A stretch of DNA of 64,000 bases from Eleusine coracana subsp. coracana (Eukaryota; Streptophyta; Magnoliopsida; Poales; Poaceae). The stretch covers positions 61,604,631 to 61,668,630 of the forward strand of contig CM064426.1 of the NCBI GenBank assembly GCA_032690845.1. The letters are read 5' to 3'. The translations under genes were made by a program, and so were the position numbers. The notes under the pieces are model-generated. The model made no database searches and was not told the origin of the DNA. It was given only the letters and a program-made list of their open reading frames with translations. Of the stretch, positions 10,790-23,470 are shown one piece after another (position 1 is the stretch's first letter; every line of letters begins with the position of its first letter).

Positions 10790-12717
10790 GTGGAGGCTTG
10801 GAGAACAAATGGTTGATGGACCTCGGGTGTTCGCGCCACATGACTGGAGATGCAAAGTGGTTCTCCAGCCTCACTCTCTTGAAATGGTGGGCGTATGTGA
10901 CCTTTGAAGATGACAAGAGAGGGAGAGTGAAGGCAAGAGGAGCGGTAAAGGTAAATGAAAAATTCACTCTCAAGGATGTCGGTTTGGTTGAGCATCTCAA
11001 GTACAATCTCCTCTTTGTTTCTCAGTTGCTTGATGTTGGTTTGGAAATGCGCTTTAAGAAAAATGCTTCTTTTGTTCTTGATTCGAATGGCTCTTTGGTT
11101 TGTGGGATTTCTAGCATTGGGATAGTTTTTTAGGCAGATTTTGCTAGTTCTCCTGGTTCTTACAAGTGTTTGTTTGCCCAATCTTTTTCTGAGCTCTGGA
11201 AATGGCATAGGAGACTGGGTCACATGAGCTTTGACTTGTTATGTCGCTTGAGTGGCCTAGGCTTGATCCGAGGATTGCCTAAGCTCAAATTTGATAAGGA
11301 TTTGGTTTGTGCTTCTTGTCGTCATGGGAAAATGATTGCCGCTTCTCATCCACCAATCAATTTGGTGATGACTGAACGCTCTGGAGAGTTGCTTCATATG
11401 GACACTGTTGGTCCTTCTTGGGTTCGTTCGGCGGGTGGGAAGTGGTATGTTCTTGTGATTGTTGACGACTACTGTCGCTACTCTTGGGTTTACTTTCTTG
11501 AGAGCAAGGATGAAGTGTTTCATCACTTTCAGAGCTTAGCTTTGAGGTTATTCAAGGAACTCCCTGGTGCGTTACAAGCAATCCATAGTGATAATGGCCC
11601 CAAGTTCAAGAACTCCTCCTTTGATGCTTTCTGTCTTGAGCATGGTATTGAGCATCAGTTTTCAGCACCTCATGTTCCCCAGCAGAATGGTGTGGTCGAA
11701 AGAAAGAACAGAACCTTGGTGGAGATGACCTGGACGATGCTCGATGAGCATAGGACTCCGAGGCGATTCTGGGCTGAGACCATTAGCACTGCTTGCTTTG
11801 TTTCCAATCGGGTTTTCTTGCGCTCAATTATTAATGTGACTTTCTATGAGCTACATTTTGGGAGGAAGTCATATGTTTCTCATTTACGTGCTTTTTTACA
11901 TGTGCTTCATTCTCAAGCGTGGCAATCTTGATAAGTTTGAGTCGAGATCTTCCGATGGAATCTTTCTTGGCTACACCCTTCATGGCTATTCCTATAGAGT
12001 TTTGAATTTGGAAACTAAAACCATTGTAGAGTCCTGTGATGTAACCTTTGATGAATCAAACTCTTGTGCAAGCAATGTGATTGAGACTGCAGGTACCAAA
12101 GAGATGGAGGAGAGCATCTTTGTAGAAGAGGACCTATAGGGCTTGGATGATGACGATGATGAGTCATTCCATCTCACATCCGAGCTTGTTCTTGTTGCTA
12201 CCACCACTTCAATAGAGGGTCCAGAAGCTTTTACATTGACCTCAGTAGCTATCGAGCGAGCTCGAGCTGTGGTTGAGGGGGAGGTATGCTCTGAGAGAGA
12301 GGCTCCTCACTACATTCAGCGTCAACATCCACCTCAACATATGATCAGTAATCTCTATGAGAGGACAACAAGGTCAAGGTCTGCACATCTCGCCTACTTT
12401 ACCAATTTTCTCTTTGTTGCAACCTTTGAACCCTGGGATGTTGGACACGCACTATTTGATGAACATTGGGTTAATGCCATGCATGAGGAGTTGGAGAACT
12501 TTGAGAGAAACAAAGTATGGACCCTAGTAGAGCCTGTTGTTGGTGTCAATGTCATAGGAACCAAATGGGTGTTTAAAAACAAGCATGGGGAAGATGGTGA
12601 GGTTGTTAGAAACAAGACTAGGCTTGTTGCCCAGGGTTTAAGTCAAATGGAGGGCTTAGACTATAGGGAAACCTTTGCTCCTGTTAAACGCATAGAAGCC
12701 ATTAGGATCTTGCTTGC
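10790..12717 (+). pseudogene. copia pol: protease, integrase, start of RT (broken)
   Basis: The protease is recognised by WLMDLGCSRHMTG (about 10810), where the active-site DSG has become DLG, which should kill activity. A TAG at 11131 separates it from integrase: HRRLGH...CASC zinc-binding (about 11200-11330), then DTVGP, HSDNGPKF and NGVVERKNRTL, with 35 residues between the last Asp and Glu. A frameshift near 11890 moves the frame (KRGNLDKFESRSSDGIFLGYT continues from 11920). A TAG at 12137 follows, then the start of RT (WVNAMHEELENFERNKVWTLV, TKWVFKNKHGEDG, FAPVKRIEAIRILLA). RT is cut at 12717 by the nested gypsy and resumes at 22163. Confidence 0.9.
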
Positions 12718-14587
12718 TATTGGTCGTTACTATGCACCCACTTATATACCGCAAGAGAATGGTGTACATTGTAGCACTTTTCCCTTAGAGTATACCAAGG
12801 TTTAATCGAATCCACAGGGATCAGAAGAGAACCGTGTTTAGAGTTTACTATTTCGTCTAGCAAATCAATCCTATCATGAAGTACATATTGCACATATGTG
12901 AGCATGAAAAGAAGATGGAAATTGGAGGTTGCGCCGATCGGCTCAACTGGTGTGCCGATCGGCGCAAAGTCTTACTTGAGCCAAAGTGTGCCTGATCCAA
13001 AGCTTGGGCAGTAGGAGCATACACATCGACCAAGGAGTATCACCTGGAGTAAGCCTATATGCATCTAGCGGTCGGAGAAAGGCTATGCCGATCGGCACAA
13101 CTGGTGTGTCGATCGGCACTGAAGCAGTAGTCATTATCATCTTAATCCTAGCTTACTTGGAACTTTAAACAATCAGTAAACATCAAAAAAGAGCAAGACC
13201 ACCCTGCTTTCCGAGCGGCTCCCGATTTATCGCTGCCAAGAGGAAACCCTTAATCACGCAAGTATCTTAACCCTACTTGACAATCTAAAAGTGCTACGCA
13301 AGCTTAGCTCTGTCACAACTAAACCACACCCTAGCATCATCAAGAAATCATGATTCATACAAGATCCGGATACTAGCCTAATCACAACGATTAAGAGAGC
13401 ATCTAAATACTTAGATGTACCTCTAAGAAATTAAATAAGCGCATGTAAAATCAATCAATCCAAACGAACAATAATTGCAGCCAAGGATAGAATCAAGGTA
13501 GATAACATGAATTGATAACTGTACTGATATTTATCACCGTGAGGAACGCGCCGATCGATGCAACTGGTGCGCTGATCGACACAACCATGATGCATCGTTG
13601 ACGACTCCTAAGGTACATGGCTCTACTTCTCCTAGCTCCGGTGTAGTGCACCACGCAGGGTCCCTACCCGACTAGACTACATCTCTTCAATTTGGTGGCT
13701 CTTCAACTCCGACGGCCTCCTCGCGATGTGCAACGGCTCCTATAGCCTAACTCTCCCCTCTTGTCTCGTCGTCCCCTGCCTTGGACGTTATATGTATGTT
13801 TATATAGCCTCTGGTCATGTCCTCCCTTGCTTGGCCTCCAAGTTTAGCTCATAGAGATTGAATCCAAGTCGGTTTTGTACCTTCCATAAACTGCACTGAC
13901 TTACATTAATCATAACTGATGCTTTCGGAGTCCAAATGAGGCAAACCCGGACTCTATCGCATAGCCCTCAAAAAGATCGACAACTTTGATATTATTTGGA
14001 TCCTCAGATTTGGAAGTTTAGACACCCAAAATTGCGATAACAAAATATTTTTCCTGATTCGGATTCCTCTGTGCAGCCAGCCTTGCGGGGCCCATATCTC
14101 TTAGCTCCGGAGTCCAATAAATGTAAATAATATATGTTTCGGAAAGCTCTCGACGAGATATTCAACTTTGGTATTCTGAGGTTTCCCATTTGACCATGGC
14201 TTGGGCTCCATAATCATGTGACAATACAGTGCTGTTTTTTGACTCCGTAAATTGAACTTTCTTTCCGGATAAACCTTCTAGAAATCCTTAGGCATTGGGC
14301 CACGACCTTGGGCTTGCACATTAGACCTCATGGACGTCCAGGTTTGTCTTGTAAGCTTCATGGGCTACTGGGAAGACCTTCTTGTATGGCGAGTCGGGCT
14401 TCATGTCGGTACTTCTCATATAAGAGTCATTTTGTCGTCTTTTCACCTGTTTCTGCAATAAAGCACTAAAACGACACTACATATAAAAATTGTCAATATT
14501 AGAGGTAAAACACATGATTATGATGAGAATATGGTACGATGTTGGTGGTTATTGGCATATAAAACGGGTACATAGGAACCACCAACA
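12718..14587 (-). mobile_element. left LTR of nested gypsy (3' LTR of the element)
   Basis: It is 1870 bp and ends ...CCACCAACA at 14587. The outer end reads TATTGGTC where the other LTR has TGTTGGTC, a G-to-A change in the terminal dinucleotide. It lacks the Helitron found in its sister. It contains three pairs of the GCCGATCGGC palindrome (12933/12954, 13087/13108, 13550/13571). Confidence 0.9.
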
Positions 14588-14602
14588 GTTCCCCCATGCT
14601 TA
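14588..14602 (-). other. polypurine tract of nested gypsy
   Basis: On the minus strand, AAGCATGGGGGAAC directly precedes the LTR start TGTTGGTGG. Near-copies of the same purine tract occur at 15404-15418 and 16589-16603, again minus strand. Confidence 0.7.
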
Positions 14603-17600
14603 AACCTTTGCTCGTCCTCGAGCAAATAAATCACCCTCAAGGAGAGATCAGTGTTGCAATCATATTATCTTCACTCGCGTTCATCAAGGCACATGCATAT
14701 CTAACCCGCTTTAAAAGTATAGCACAAAAAATTTTATGTTGCACCAATTCTACTACTCAAAGATACTAGTGGGGAATAGAAAATGACTAAGATCCGACCA
14801 CAATGATCAAATAAAGTAGCTTCAACTCTCAAATCAGATTGCTCCTCAAACTAGGCCTTAAATGATAAAGTTTTTCCAAAAATTTAGTCTCATTTATCTA
14901 AACAAAAACGCTCTCTTGCAAAGAATCAAGGCAACACTCATTTTACAAATCTCACAAGCCAAACAACTAGAAGTGATCCTATCTACAAATATTTGGTGGA
15001 AGGCTTTATGTGTAGCTTGGTAGAAAAATAACTAGCAACAATATAACTCAGAGTATTGTCAAATCAAGAGATAGTTCTAATTGGTTTTAGAAAGACTTGT
15101 CAAAAAGGCCATTGGAAAACATTATGAAGAAGTGGAAAAACACACACTTTTGAAAGGTGGACATGTGCAAAAGGCAAAGAATGATCTCAAGACACAAATG
15201 AAGTTCTCAAAATCGGATTGCACATGGTTAGAGTGACAAAGTTTCAGCCAATTTGAATTCACTTACTTGAAGAATAATGGTTTATGCATAAATCTTGTGA
15301 ATTCCTCTCTTGCAACTTGATATAACTTGAAACATCCTTGATCTTCCTTCAACAATATTTGAAGTCCATTAGCTAGTGCTTCGGAATGATGAATGACGTC
15401 CATCCCCCCATGCTTAAACATTGCTCGTCCTCGAGCAAAGGGAGTGACAAAAGATAAGCACTAGCTAAATCCTTAATTTCTTCTCTTCGACCATCTGGAA
15501 CACATATAATTAATTTTTGGAGATAATAGATCGCTTTTTATTCCTTGCGCCAATCGGCACACATATGATTCTGTCTTGTCTTCTCCTTCTATTGATGCTT
15601 TGCATTTCAGAGAGTCTTCAGAGGTGTTTATTGATGAAAATCATCATCTTCAGCAAGAGGTCTTGATAATTTGTGCATAAAACCATATAAATAGTGCAAT
15701 GGCTCGACGAGAAACTCATATCATAGGTTGTGGACAAGGAGAGGACATCACCAAAAGAAATATGGGTTTACAGGTGGGAATATTCAGCGAGCATTGCTAA
15801 ATATGAAGAGGCTAGCAAACAAGTGATAGTTACACAAACAAAATGGCCAACTTTTAAGTCTCATACCAAAAGAACACAAACTTGAAATGACTCACCAAAT
15901 TACATGTTGCAATCTACAGGTTTATCATATAAGTGTAGCAGATTTGGCTTTGGTAGGTATGATCAATACAAGAGAGCAAAATTTGCAAGGGTTAGAGACC
16001 ACATGTAACAGTTTTCCAAAAATTATTAAGTTCACTAGCTATGTTGGAGTTTTCTTCTTAGAGAGTAAAGCATATTGTCATGAAGAACAATTCAACCATA
16101 TGGGGTCTTTATCAAAACATCTGTCAACAAATACCACCACTAAAGAAAATAGAGTTCATAGAATTGGTGCTTAGTTGAAAATTAAGCGGTGGATAATTAT
16201 GTGCAATGAATCATGCAAGTTCCAATAACAATAGCAACTTTCATCATATCTCTAGCATCCTCATCATAGTTATGCATTTATTCATCGTGAAAGCATTATA
16301 AGACAACGGTGATGATACAGGCAAGCTCCCCTAGATAAATTAATGACATTTGGTCACCCTAAGGTAGCTATTAGGGATATGTCATTGTCCATTCTATGTT
16401 CTAAGTGACAAATTACAAATAACCTTTCGCATGAACAAAACGAAAAGGGTATCACAAAAAGAAAAAGAGAGGAAATTCCCAAGTTGAAAGCAGACAGCAA
16501 GTACAGGTTTGAGAAGAAAATAAGATTAGGAGAAGTGAAGAATCAAAGGGATGTTACCGCATTTTAATTGATTGAAGCTCAGCTTGTGCCTCCCCCATAC
16601 TTAAAATCTTGCTGGATTGCATGAGAGAAGGGCGATAGCAGGGGCAGCGAGGGTGCGTCGATCGGCATGAGGATGCGCTGATCGGCGTAGACGGTTGTGC
16701 CTCTCGTCACCTCCATCTCCAGCCTTGATGTGCTGTCCCAATGCTCCCTCTTGTATATGCGGCTATTGTCACCTCGTTTTCTTCGACTGTCCTCGTTCAA
16801 GAGTACTTCTTTCATTCCTGCAAAACATTGAAATGCACATACTACCCCCGATATGATGGTCGGGGAAAGAACAATATCTACCGTCTAGCAACAACCTCAA
16901 AAGTTCAACTTGTTGCATGTTAATTCTAGCAGCAAAAAGAAAACAAAATCCTAATGGGTGTTCGTGTGTGCACAAGTGTGGATGCATGGAGTTAATATCA
17001 CAATGTTAGCAAAGAAACAAGACTATAATCAATGTTGTTCCACAATTTCATCTAAACACCACGTTCACATAAAATTGTTAAATGAATGTTTCATGTACAT
17101 AATTATGGGCTCAAAATGCTTAAATTATTTAGTCTTGAAGCAAAGCAAACGAGCATGTTAGCCATGAAGGTTAGCGGCGTGGAAGCTAAACAAGGACAAT
17201 GTTTACACCTAGCTCTAAGCACCATGCTTACAACTAGATTGCTAGCAATCTAAACGAAATTCGTTAACAACCAAAGTCTAAACACCATGTTTATGTGACT
17301 TAGCTATTGCAAAACCCTGTTGGACTAGAGAGATAGCGCAATGAAAAAGATTAGCAACCAACTAATGCAAATGATGCAAAACAGAGCAAGGCAAATGAAC
17401 TATCCAATGTTGTTCAACAAATAAGCATAAACACCACGTTTACACCTAAATTTGCTAAGGATATTGTGTGGAAGCCAATTAAGTGCTCATTATCAAGTTC
17501 AAACCAAGCTATTATGAGTGGGAAGGTGAATATGAACATGCAAAGTTAGAGGTTTGGGCGAATCAAAATAAAAACATGTTAGACGGTAGTGAAGGAATGC

Positions 17601-19892
17601 TTGGAAAAGATTTGGGTGTTGTGCCAATCGGCAATGGATGTGTGTCGATCAGCGCATTTGGAATTGGCTATAGAATTTGTTGGAAAATGAAGGGTGGGAG
17701 GCTTAGATGGGCTGAACTTAGATGGTTAAATGCATGCAGGCGAAAACATCATGCAAAAATAAAAACAAAAACAAAGCAAGTGCTCACAAATATGCATGCA
17801 GTGGATGATTTTCGCAAACGAAACACAAAATGATGGTGGTGGAGGTCTAAAAATAAAAAGTTAATCTAGAACTAATTTGCCACAAGTGAATCAATTGAGT
17901 TGGGTTATTCTCACGATGCAAAAAATCTAGGTTGCCCACCTAGTAGCACTAGTCAATCCAAACAAAACAAAAAGAAACACAAGAACACGGGTTGCCTCCC
18001 AAAAAGTGCTTCAATTAGAGTCATGTAGCTAGACTTCTTACATACCTTGTTATCGCGAAGCCATGGTTCTTGGTGTAAGATTCAAAGATTTCCATGTAGC
18101 TTATACTTATGCAATCTTCATCGTGGTTCGCTCATTGCCCGTCTTTATTATGTTGCATAATGCTTAATGTGTGTATGTGATATAATGCTCTGGAGTCTTC
18201 AATCTTGTTAAACTTCTAATCATTTGTTTGTAGGAGAATTGCTCGAGCTATCCTTGTTGTCATCTTCATCTCCAATTTTGTCATTGATAATCTGCAGATC
18301 CTCTTCTCTCTGAATTTTGTCTTACCAACAGGATAGAATAGGGCCAAAGACCTATACCATCTTGTAGGTTGCAAAATTATCTTTTCAATGAGTGCTCATA
18401 CACTTCAAACGGACACGGTATATGGGATTTATGATGTTTTTGCTCCAGGGCTACGTGCTGTTGACAGATTGCACAGCATCCAATGATGTGCTCATAAATC
18501 CTTGTAGAAAAATCCAAATCTATCACTGTTTATTGTGTTCGAAAGAAGACTTGAAGCTCTATTCAGATATAAAATTTTTATCCAATGGTCAGCACAGGAA
18601 GTATACAGAATTACCAATGATTTCAGCTTCTAGCTTCATTTTCCGGAGAATCTTGATGACTTCATCTTTTAAGCATTGGAGCATATGTCGGCTTATCCTT
18701 TGACATGTGAATCTTGATCTTTGTTGCACCAGCAAGTATTGATGATGAAGTGTGGATGCAACTTCTCAATTCTTGTCCAATGATCCATCAAGTCGACGGT
18801 GAAGAAATCTGTTGTTGCTTCTCTGAACCAACGTCTTGTTTTGGATATTGCGCCACGATCAGAAGGAATTAGATGCTGAAACCTGTGCCATTGCGTCGGG
18901 AATCAAATTATGTTTCCATGCAGTGCTCATGCGTCCCAATCGGACTCCGTATGAGGGAGATATGGCATTTTTTCTAAAGGTATGTCAGGTTGTCTCGCGA
19001 TGAATCCGAATTGAATTCTAACTTTCCAAATATTCAAACTCCGTGTTTGGAACGACTTGAATCCGTGTCAATCACCAAAAGGAAGCCTCTTAAATGTCTG
19101 GAAACCCATATATCACGTGGATATAGGACTTTAATTCCATATTTGGCTCAAACTTCCAATTGTTTGCAACTCTCGCGAGACATTCAAACAGCCTGTGCAG
19201 CATCTCTTGTTTTGACCATAAATCCTTGTAGGAAACTCCAAATGATGTGAGGTTTAAACCATTGGAAACTAGACTTGATGCTCTTCCGCAATATCAAATT
19301 TGTTGGTCTTTCAATCCTCTGTATAATTTTGTACACCTTCTTTTGGTCAGCGGTCAGCACATCTGCTCATTATCAAGAATGTATACATCGTGTCTTCATT
19401 CTTTACAACTGAAATTCTTGATCTTCACAATTCTTTTCTCCCATTATTTGTTGTTGTGAACAAGATAGAATCCTTAAAAATCATTAATTGAAAAAAATAT
19501 TGACACAAAGAGCGTACCTCCCCTTTTATGGAGTGGTGAGGTGCCGATCGGCATCGGCGTTGCGCCGATCGGCACAAGCAAGTCTTGCGTGGACATGGAC
19601 TCCGTAGCAGATGATGGGCCACTAAAAGAGTTAGCACCTACTGCTACGGAGCAAAAGAGTCGACGAAGAGCGAGGTCATCGGCATCGGCATCGATGTGGC
19701 GCTGATCGGCGCATGGTTGCGCCAATCGGTGCAAGCAGCTTTGTTGCCATGCTCCAGTCAAGGTTGTGTGTCTAGCTTTGTTCCCGATTTTCAATGGACA
19801 CACAAACAAAGAAAAACAGGGTATATGCAATAAAAAGGTAAAGGATTAATTTGATAAACTAGATAGATCCCCCTAAACAGGTTCGAGTTGCC
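14603..19892. mobile_element. interior of nested gypsy, no coding potential
   Basis: AT-rich DNA with only scattered short ORFs (for example 15887-16174, 17483-17833, 18392-18703); none shows a retroelement domain. It carries further GCCGATCGGC-type pairs at 16657/16677, 17623/17644, 19543/19564 and 19701/19721, and a short repeated phrase (AAACACCACGTT variants) between 17050 and 17450. I read it as the interior of a LARD-like, non-coding element. Confidence 0.7.
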
Positions 19893-19912
19893 GATCCCCG
19901 GCAACGGTACCA
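19893..19912 (-). other. primer-binding site resembling tRNA-Asp
   Basis: The plus strand reads GATCCCCGGCAACGGTACCA. The 3' end of plant tRNA-Asp(GUC) is GATCCCCGGCAACGGCGCCA, so the PBS differs at two bases (GC to TA). It lies 12 bases from the right LTR and shows that transcription ran leftward. Confidence 0.8.
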
Positions 19913-19924
19913 GAAAAAGATGTT

Positions 19925-22157
19925 TGTTGGTCATTACTACGCACTCACTTATATACCGCAAGAGGACAGTGTACATTGTAGCACTTTTTTCCTTAGAGCA
20001 TTCCAAGATTTAATCGAATCCACAGGGATCGGAAGAGAACCGTGTTTAGAGTTTACTATTTCATCTAGCAAATCAATCCTATCATGAAGTACATATTACA
20101 CATACGTGAGCATGAAAAGAAGATGAAAATTGGAGGTTGCGCCGATCGGCTCAACTGGTGCGCCGATCGACGTGAAGTCTTATCTGAGTCAAAGTGTGCC
20201 TGATCCAAAGCTTGGGGAGTAGGAGCATACACATCGACCAAGGAGTATCACCTGGAGCTAGCCTATATGCATCTAGCGGTCGGAGAAAGGCTGTGCTGAT
20301 TGGCGCAACTGGTGTGCCGATCGGCACTAAAACAGTAGTCATTATCATCTTAATTCTAGCTTACTTGGCACTTTAAATAATCGGTAAACATCGAAGATGA
20401 GGGAGACCCACCAGCTTTCTGAGCGGCTCCCAATTTATCGCTGCCGAGAGGAAACCCTAAATCACACGAGTATCTTAACCCTACTTGACTATCTAAAAGT
20501 GTTGCACAAGCTTGGCTCTGTCACAACTAAACCACACCCTAGCATCATCAAGCAATCATGATTCATACAAGATTCGAATACTAGCAATTAAATAAGCGCA
20601 TGTAAAATCAATCAATCCAGACGAATACAAATTGCAGCCAAGGATAGAATCAAGATAGATAACATGAATTGATAGCTGTACCGATATTCATCACCATCAG
20701 GGACGCGCCGATCGGTGCAGCCATGATGCATTGTTGACGACTCCTAAGGTACATGGCTCTACTTCTCCTAGCTCCGGTGTAGTGCACCACATAGGGTCCC
20801 TACCCGACTAGACTACATCTCTTCAATTTGGTGGCTTTTCAACTCTGGCGGCCTCCTGGTGGCGTGTAGCGGCTCCTATAGCCTAATTGCCCCCTCTTGT
20901 CTCATCGTCCCTAGCCTTGGACGTCATATGGGTGTTTATATAGCCTCTGGTTACGTCCTCCCTTGCTTGGCCTCCAAGTTTAGATCATAGAGATTGAATC
21001 CAAGTCGGTTTGGTACCTACCATAAACTGCACAAACATACTTTAATCTCTACAATATATTAATTGAGGTGAGGTCGTCTAGACCACTTTTTTTCGTGTCC
21101 AGATATCTCCGTAACGTTGTTGTATTCAGTTTGTATTCAATAATAATTCACCAATCAGTTTGAGTTGTTTTTGAACCTTTTCTAATCATTTGTTGAATTA
21201 GACTCCAATTTTAATTTAATATGTCATACTAACAATAATTAATCATCTATTGCTTTATGATTTATATCATATTTTGAATAGAAACTAATAACAAGAATTC
21301 CAATAATAACTCACTCCAAAATTATTATAATGAATATTTAAAGCTAAAGCAAAATAAAAATAGAGAAAATGCTCAGGCCAAAAAATTGATTAATTCAAAA
21401 TCTTTTATAGTTGTAAAAAATATTTTAACCATAAATGTTTTTAACAAAGTTCCGTGACAATGTATGAGTATTTTACTAGTCATAACTGATGCTTCCGGAG
21501 TCCAAATGAGGCAAACCCAGACTCTATCGCGTAGCCCTCGAAAAGATCTACAACTTTGGTATTGTTTGGATCCTCAGATACGGACGTTTAGATACCCAAA
21601 ATTGCGATACCAAAATATCTATCCTGATTTAGATTCCTCTGTGCAGCCTGCCTTGCAGGGCCCATATCTCCCACCTCTGGAGTCCAATAAATATAAATAA
21701 TATATGTTTCAAAAAGCTCTCGATGATATCTTCAACTTTGGCATTCTGAGGTTTCCCATTTGACCACTTCTTGGGCTCCAAAATTGCGTGAAAATATAGT
21801 GCTGTTTCTGGACTCCACGAATTGAACTTTCCTTCCGGATAAACCTTCTAGAAATCCTTAGACATTGGGTCACGACCTTGGGCTTGCACATTGGACCTCA
21901 TGGACGTCCAAGTGTGTCTTGTAAGCTTCATGGGCTAGTGGGAAGCCATCTTTGTACGGTGAGTCGGGCTTCATGTCGGTACTTCTCATATAAGAGTCAT
22001 TTTGTCGTCTTTTCACCTGTTTCTGCAATAAAGCACTAAAACGACACTACATATAAAAATTGTCAATATTAGAGGTAAAACACATGATTATGATGAGAAT
22101 ATGGTATGATGTTGGTGGTTATTGCCATATAAAACAGGTACATAGGAACCACCAACA
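19925..22157 (-). mobile_element. right LTR of nested gypsy (5' LTR of the element), with Helitron
   Basis: It is 2233 bp, or 1799 bp without the 434-bp Helitron at 21046-21479. Relative to the left LTR it has lost about 51 bp near 20582 and one copy of a 21-bp palindromic unit near 20707. It begins TGTTGGTC and ends ...CCACCAACA beside the CTTGC duplication. Confidence 0.9.
21046..21479 (+). mobile_element. non-autonomous Helitron (434 bp)
   Basis: It starts TCTCTACAATATATTAA and ends ...TTTTACTAG, inserted between A and T. The sister LTR shows the uninterrupted site (CATTAA joined to TCATAACTG, about 13910), so both ends are defined by comparison. Just before the end, CCGTGACAATGTATGAG looks like a decayed version of the GC-rich terminal hairpin of grass Helitrons. 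The body is AT-rich with no ORF, so rolling-circle transposition would have needed RepHel from elsewhere. Confidence 0.85.
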
Positions 22158-22162
22158 CTTGC

Positions 22163-23470
22163 ATTTGCTGCCTCTAAGGGAATTAGACTTTATCAAATGG
22201 ATGTCAAGAGTGCTTTTCTAAATGGTTTCATAGAGGAAGTGGTTTATGTGAAACAACCACCAGGCTTTGAGCACCACAAATTCCCAAACCGTGTATACAA
22301 GTTTCAGAAGTCTTTGTATAGGCTAAAGCAAGCACCTAGGACATGGTATGCTAGGCTTAAAACTTTCTTGCTAGAGCGCGGGTATGTCATGGGGTGTGTT
22401 GACAAAACCTTGTTCACTCTAAAGCATGGCAATGACTTTCTAATGGTTCAGATTTATGTGGATGATATCATCTTTGGTGGTTCCTCTCATGTTCTAGTGT
22501 CCAGATTTCAGGAAGCCATGGAAAGTGAATTTTAGATGTCAATGATGGGCGAGCTCACCTTCTTTCTTGGACTTCAAATCAAGCAGTCCAAGCAAGGCAC
22601 TTTCATACATCAAGCCAAGTACATGAAGGATCTCCTGAAGAAGATCGACATGGTCAATGTGAAGTCATTGTCTACACAATGTCCACTACAACGGCACATG
22701 ACCATGATGAAGACTGTGAAGCGGTGGACCAAAGGGAGTACAAGAGCATGATTGGCTCCCTCTTGTACCTGACAGCAACAAGACCTGACATACACTTTGC
22801 GTTGTGTCTTTGTGCTCGCTTTCATGCTTCCCCAACGGTGACTCATCACAAGGCTGTCAAGCACATCTTCAGGTATCTCAAATACACCCTTGAGTTCGGT
22901 CTTTGGTACTCTGCATCTTCATCTCTTGATCTCATTGGGTATTCGGATGCGGACTTTGCTGGGTGTAGAATTGATAGGAAGAGCACTTCTGGTACTTGTC
23001 ATTTCTTGGATACTTCTTTGATCTGTTGGTCTTCTCGTAAGCAGTTGAGTGTAGCCCAATCCACCATAGAGGCTGAGTATGTTACTGCTGCTAGCTGCAG
23101 CTTACAAATCCTATGGGTTGTATCTACCATGAGAGACTATGGGTTAACCTTTAAGAGTGTTCTACTCATGTGTGATAACTCCAGTGCCATATGCTTAGCC
23201 AAAAGCCCAATCCAACATGGTAAGGTCAAACACATCAATGTTGGATTCCACTTCCTGAGAGACAAGGCTGAGAAGGGGGATGTTGAGCTCAAATACATCG
23301 ACACCAGAAACCAACTAGCTGATATCCTCACCAAGCCCCTAGATGCTACTAGACATGCTTTTCTTCAGGGGGAACTTGGTTGTGTCATCCTTATGGTATC
23401 ATTTAAGGGGGAGTTGGTATTCACTAGTATATATGTATCTTACCTTTTATGCATTGCATCTCATATGTAA
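22163..23470 (+). pseudogene. copia pol: remainder of RT and RNase H (broken)
   Basis: This continues the Sirevirus-like RT after the nested insertion: YQMDVKSAFLNGFIEEVVY, then YVDDIIFGGSS (about 22456-22488) with the catalytic YVDD intact. A TAG at 22533 replaces a sense codon before MSMMGELTFFLGLQ. A frameshift around 22680 leads into the RNase H part (REYKSMIGSLLYLTATRPDI, GYSDADFAGC, KSTSGTCHFL, STIEAEYV, CDNSSAICLAKSP, ADILTKPL). The frame ends at a TAA at 23468. RT and RNase H would copy element RNA to DNA; here they cannot be made as one protein. Confidence 0.92.

Larger units (their letters stand above)
12718..22157 (-). mobile_element. nested non-autonomous Ty3/gypsy-like element (minus strand)
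   Basis: Two LTRs (12718-14587 and 19925-22157) flank a 5.3-kb interior. The target duplication is CTTGC (12713-12717 and 22158-22162), and joining across it restores the copia RT frame. Minus orientation is set by a PBS resembling the 3' end of tRNA-Asp beside the right LTR and a purine tract beside the left LTR. The interior has no gag or pol motif in any frame, so the element must have depended on partners. The tRNA-Asp primer and the GGGAGGCAACCC-like motif (minus strand, about 17991-18003) suggest the Athila/Tat group; that is inference. Confidence 0.88.

Noticed and set aside
10657..11223. 188-aa minus-strand ORF
   Set aside because: Shadow ORF opposite the copia gag end, protease and integrase frames, with no domain.
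19893..19912. Possible tRNA-Asp gene end
   Set aside because: Only the 3' acceptor and T-arm part is present, next to an LTR; it is a primer-binding site with no cloverleaf upstream.
12933..20325. CRISPR-like array of palindromic repeats
   Set aside because: The sequence is plant, copies are irregularly distributed, spacers are not uniform and no cas genes exist. The motif belongs to a gypsy element.
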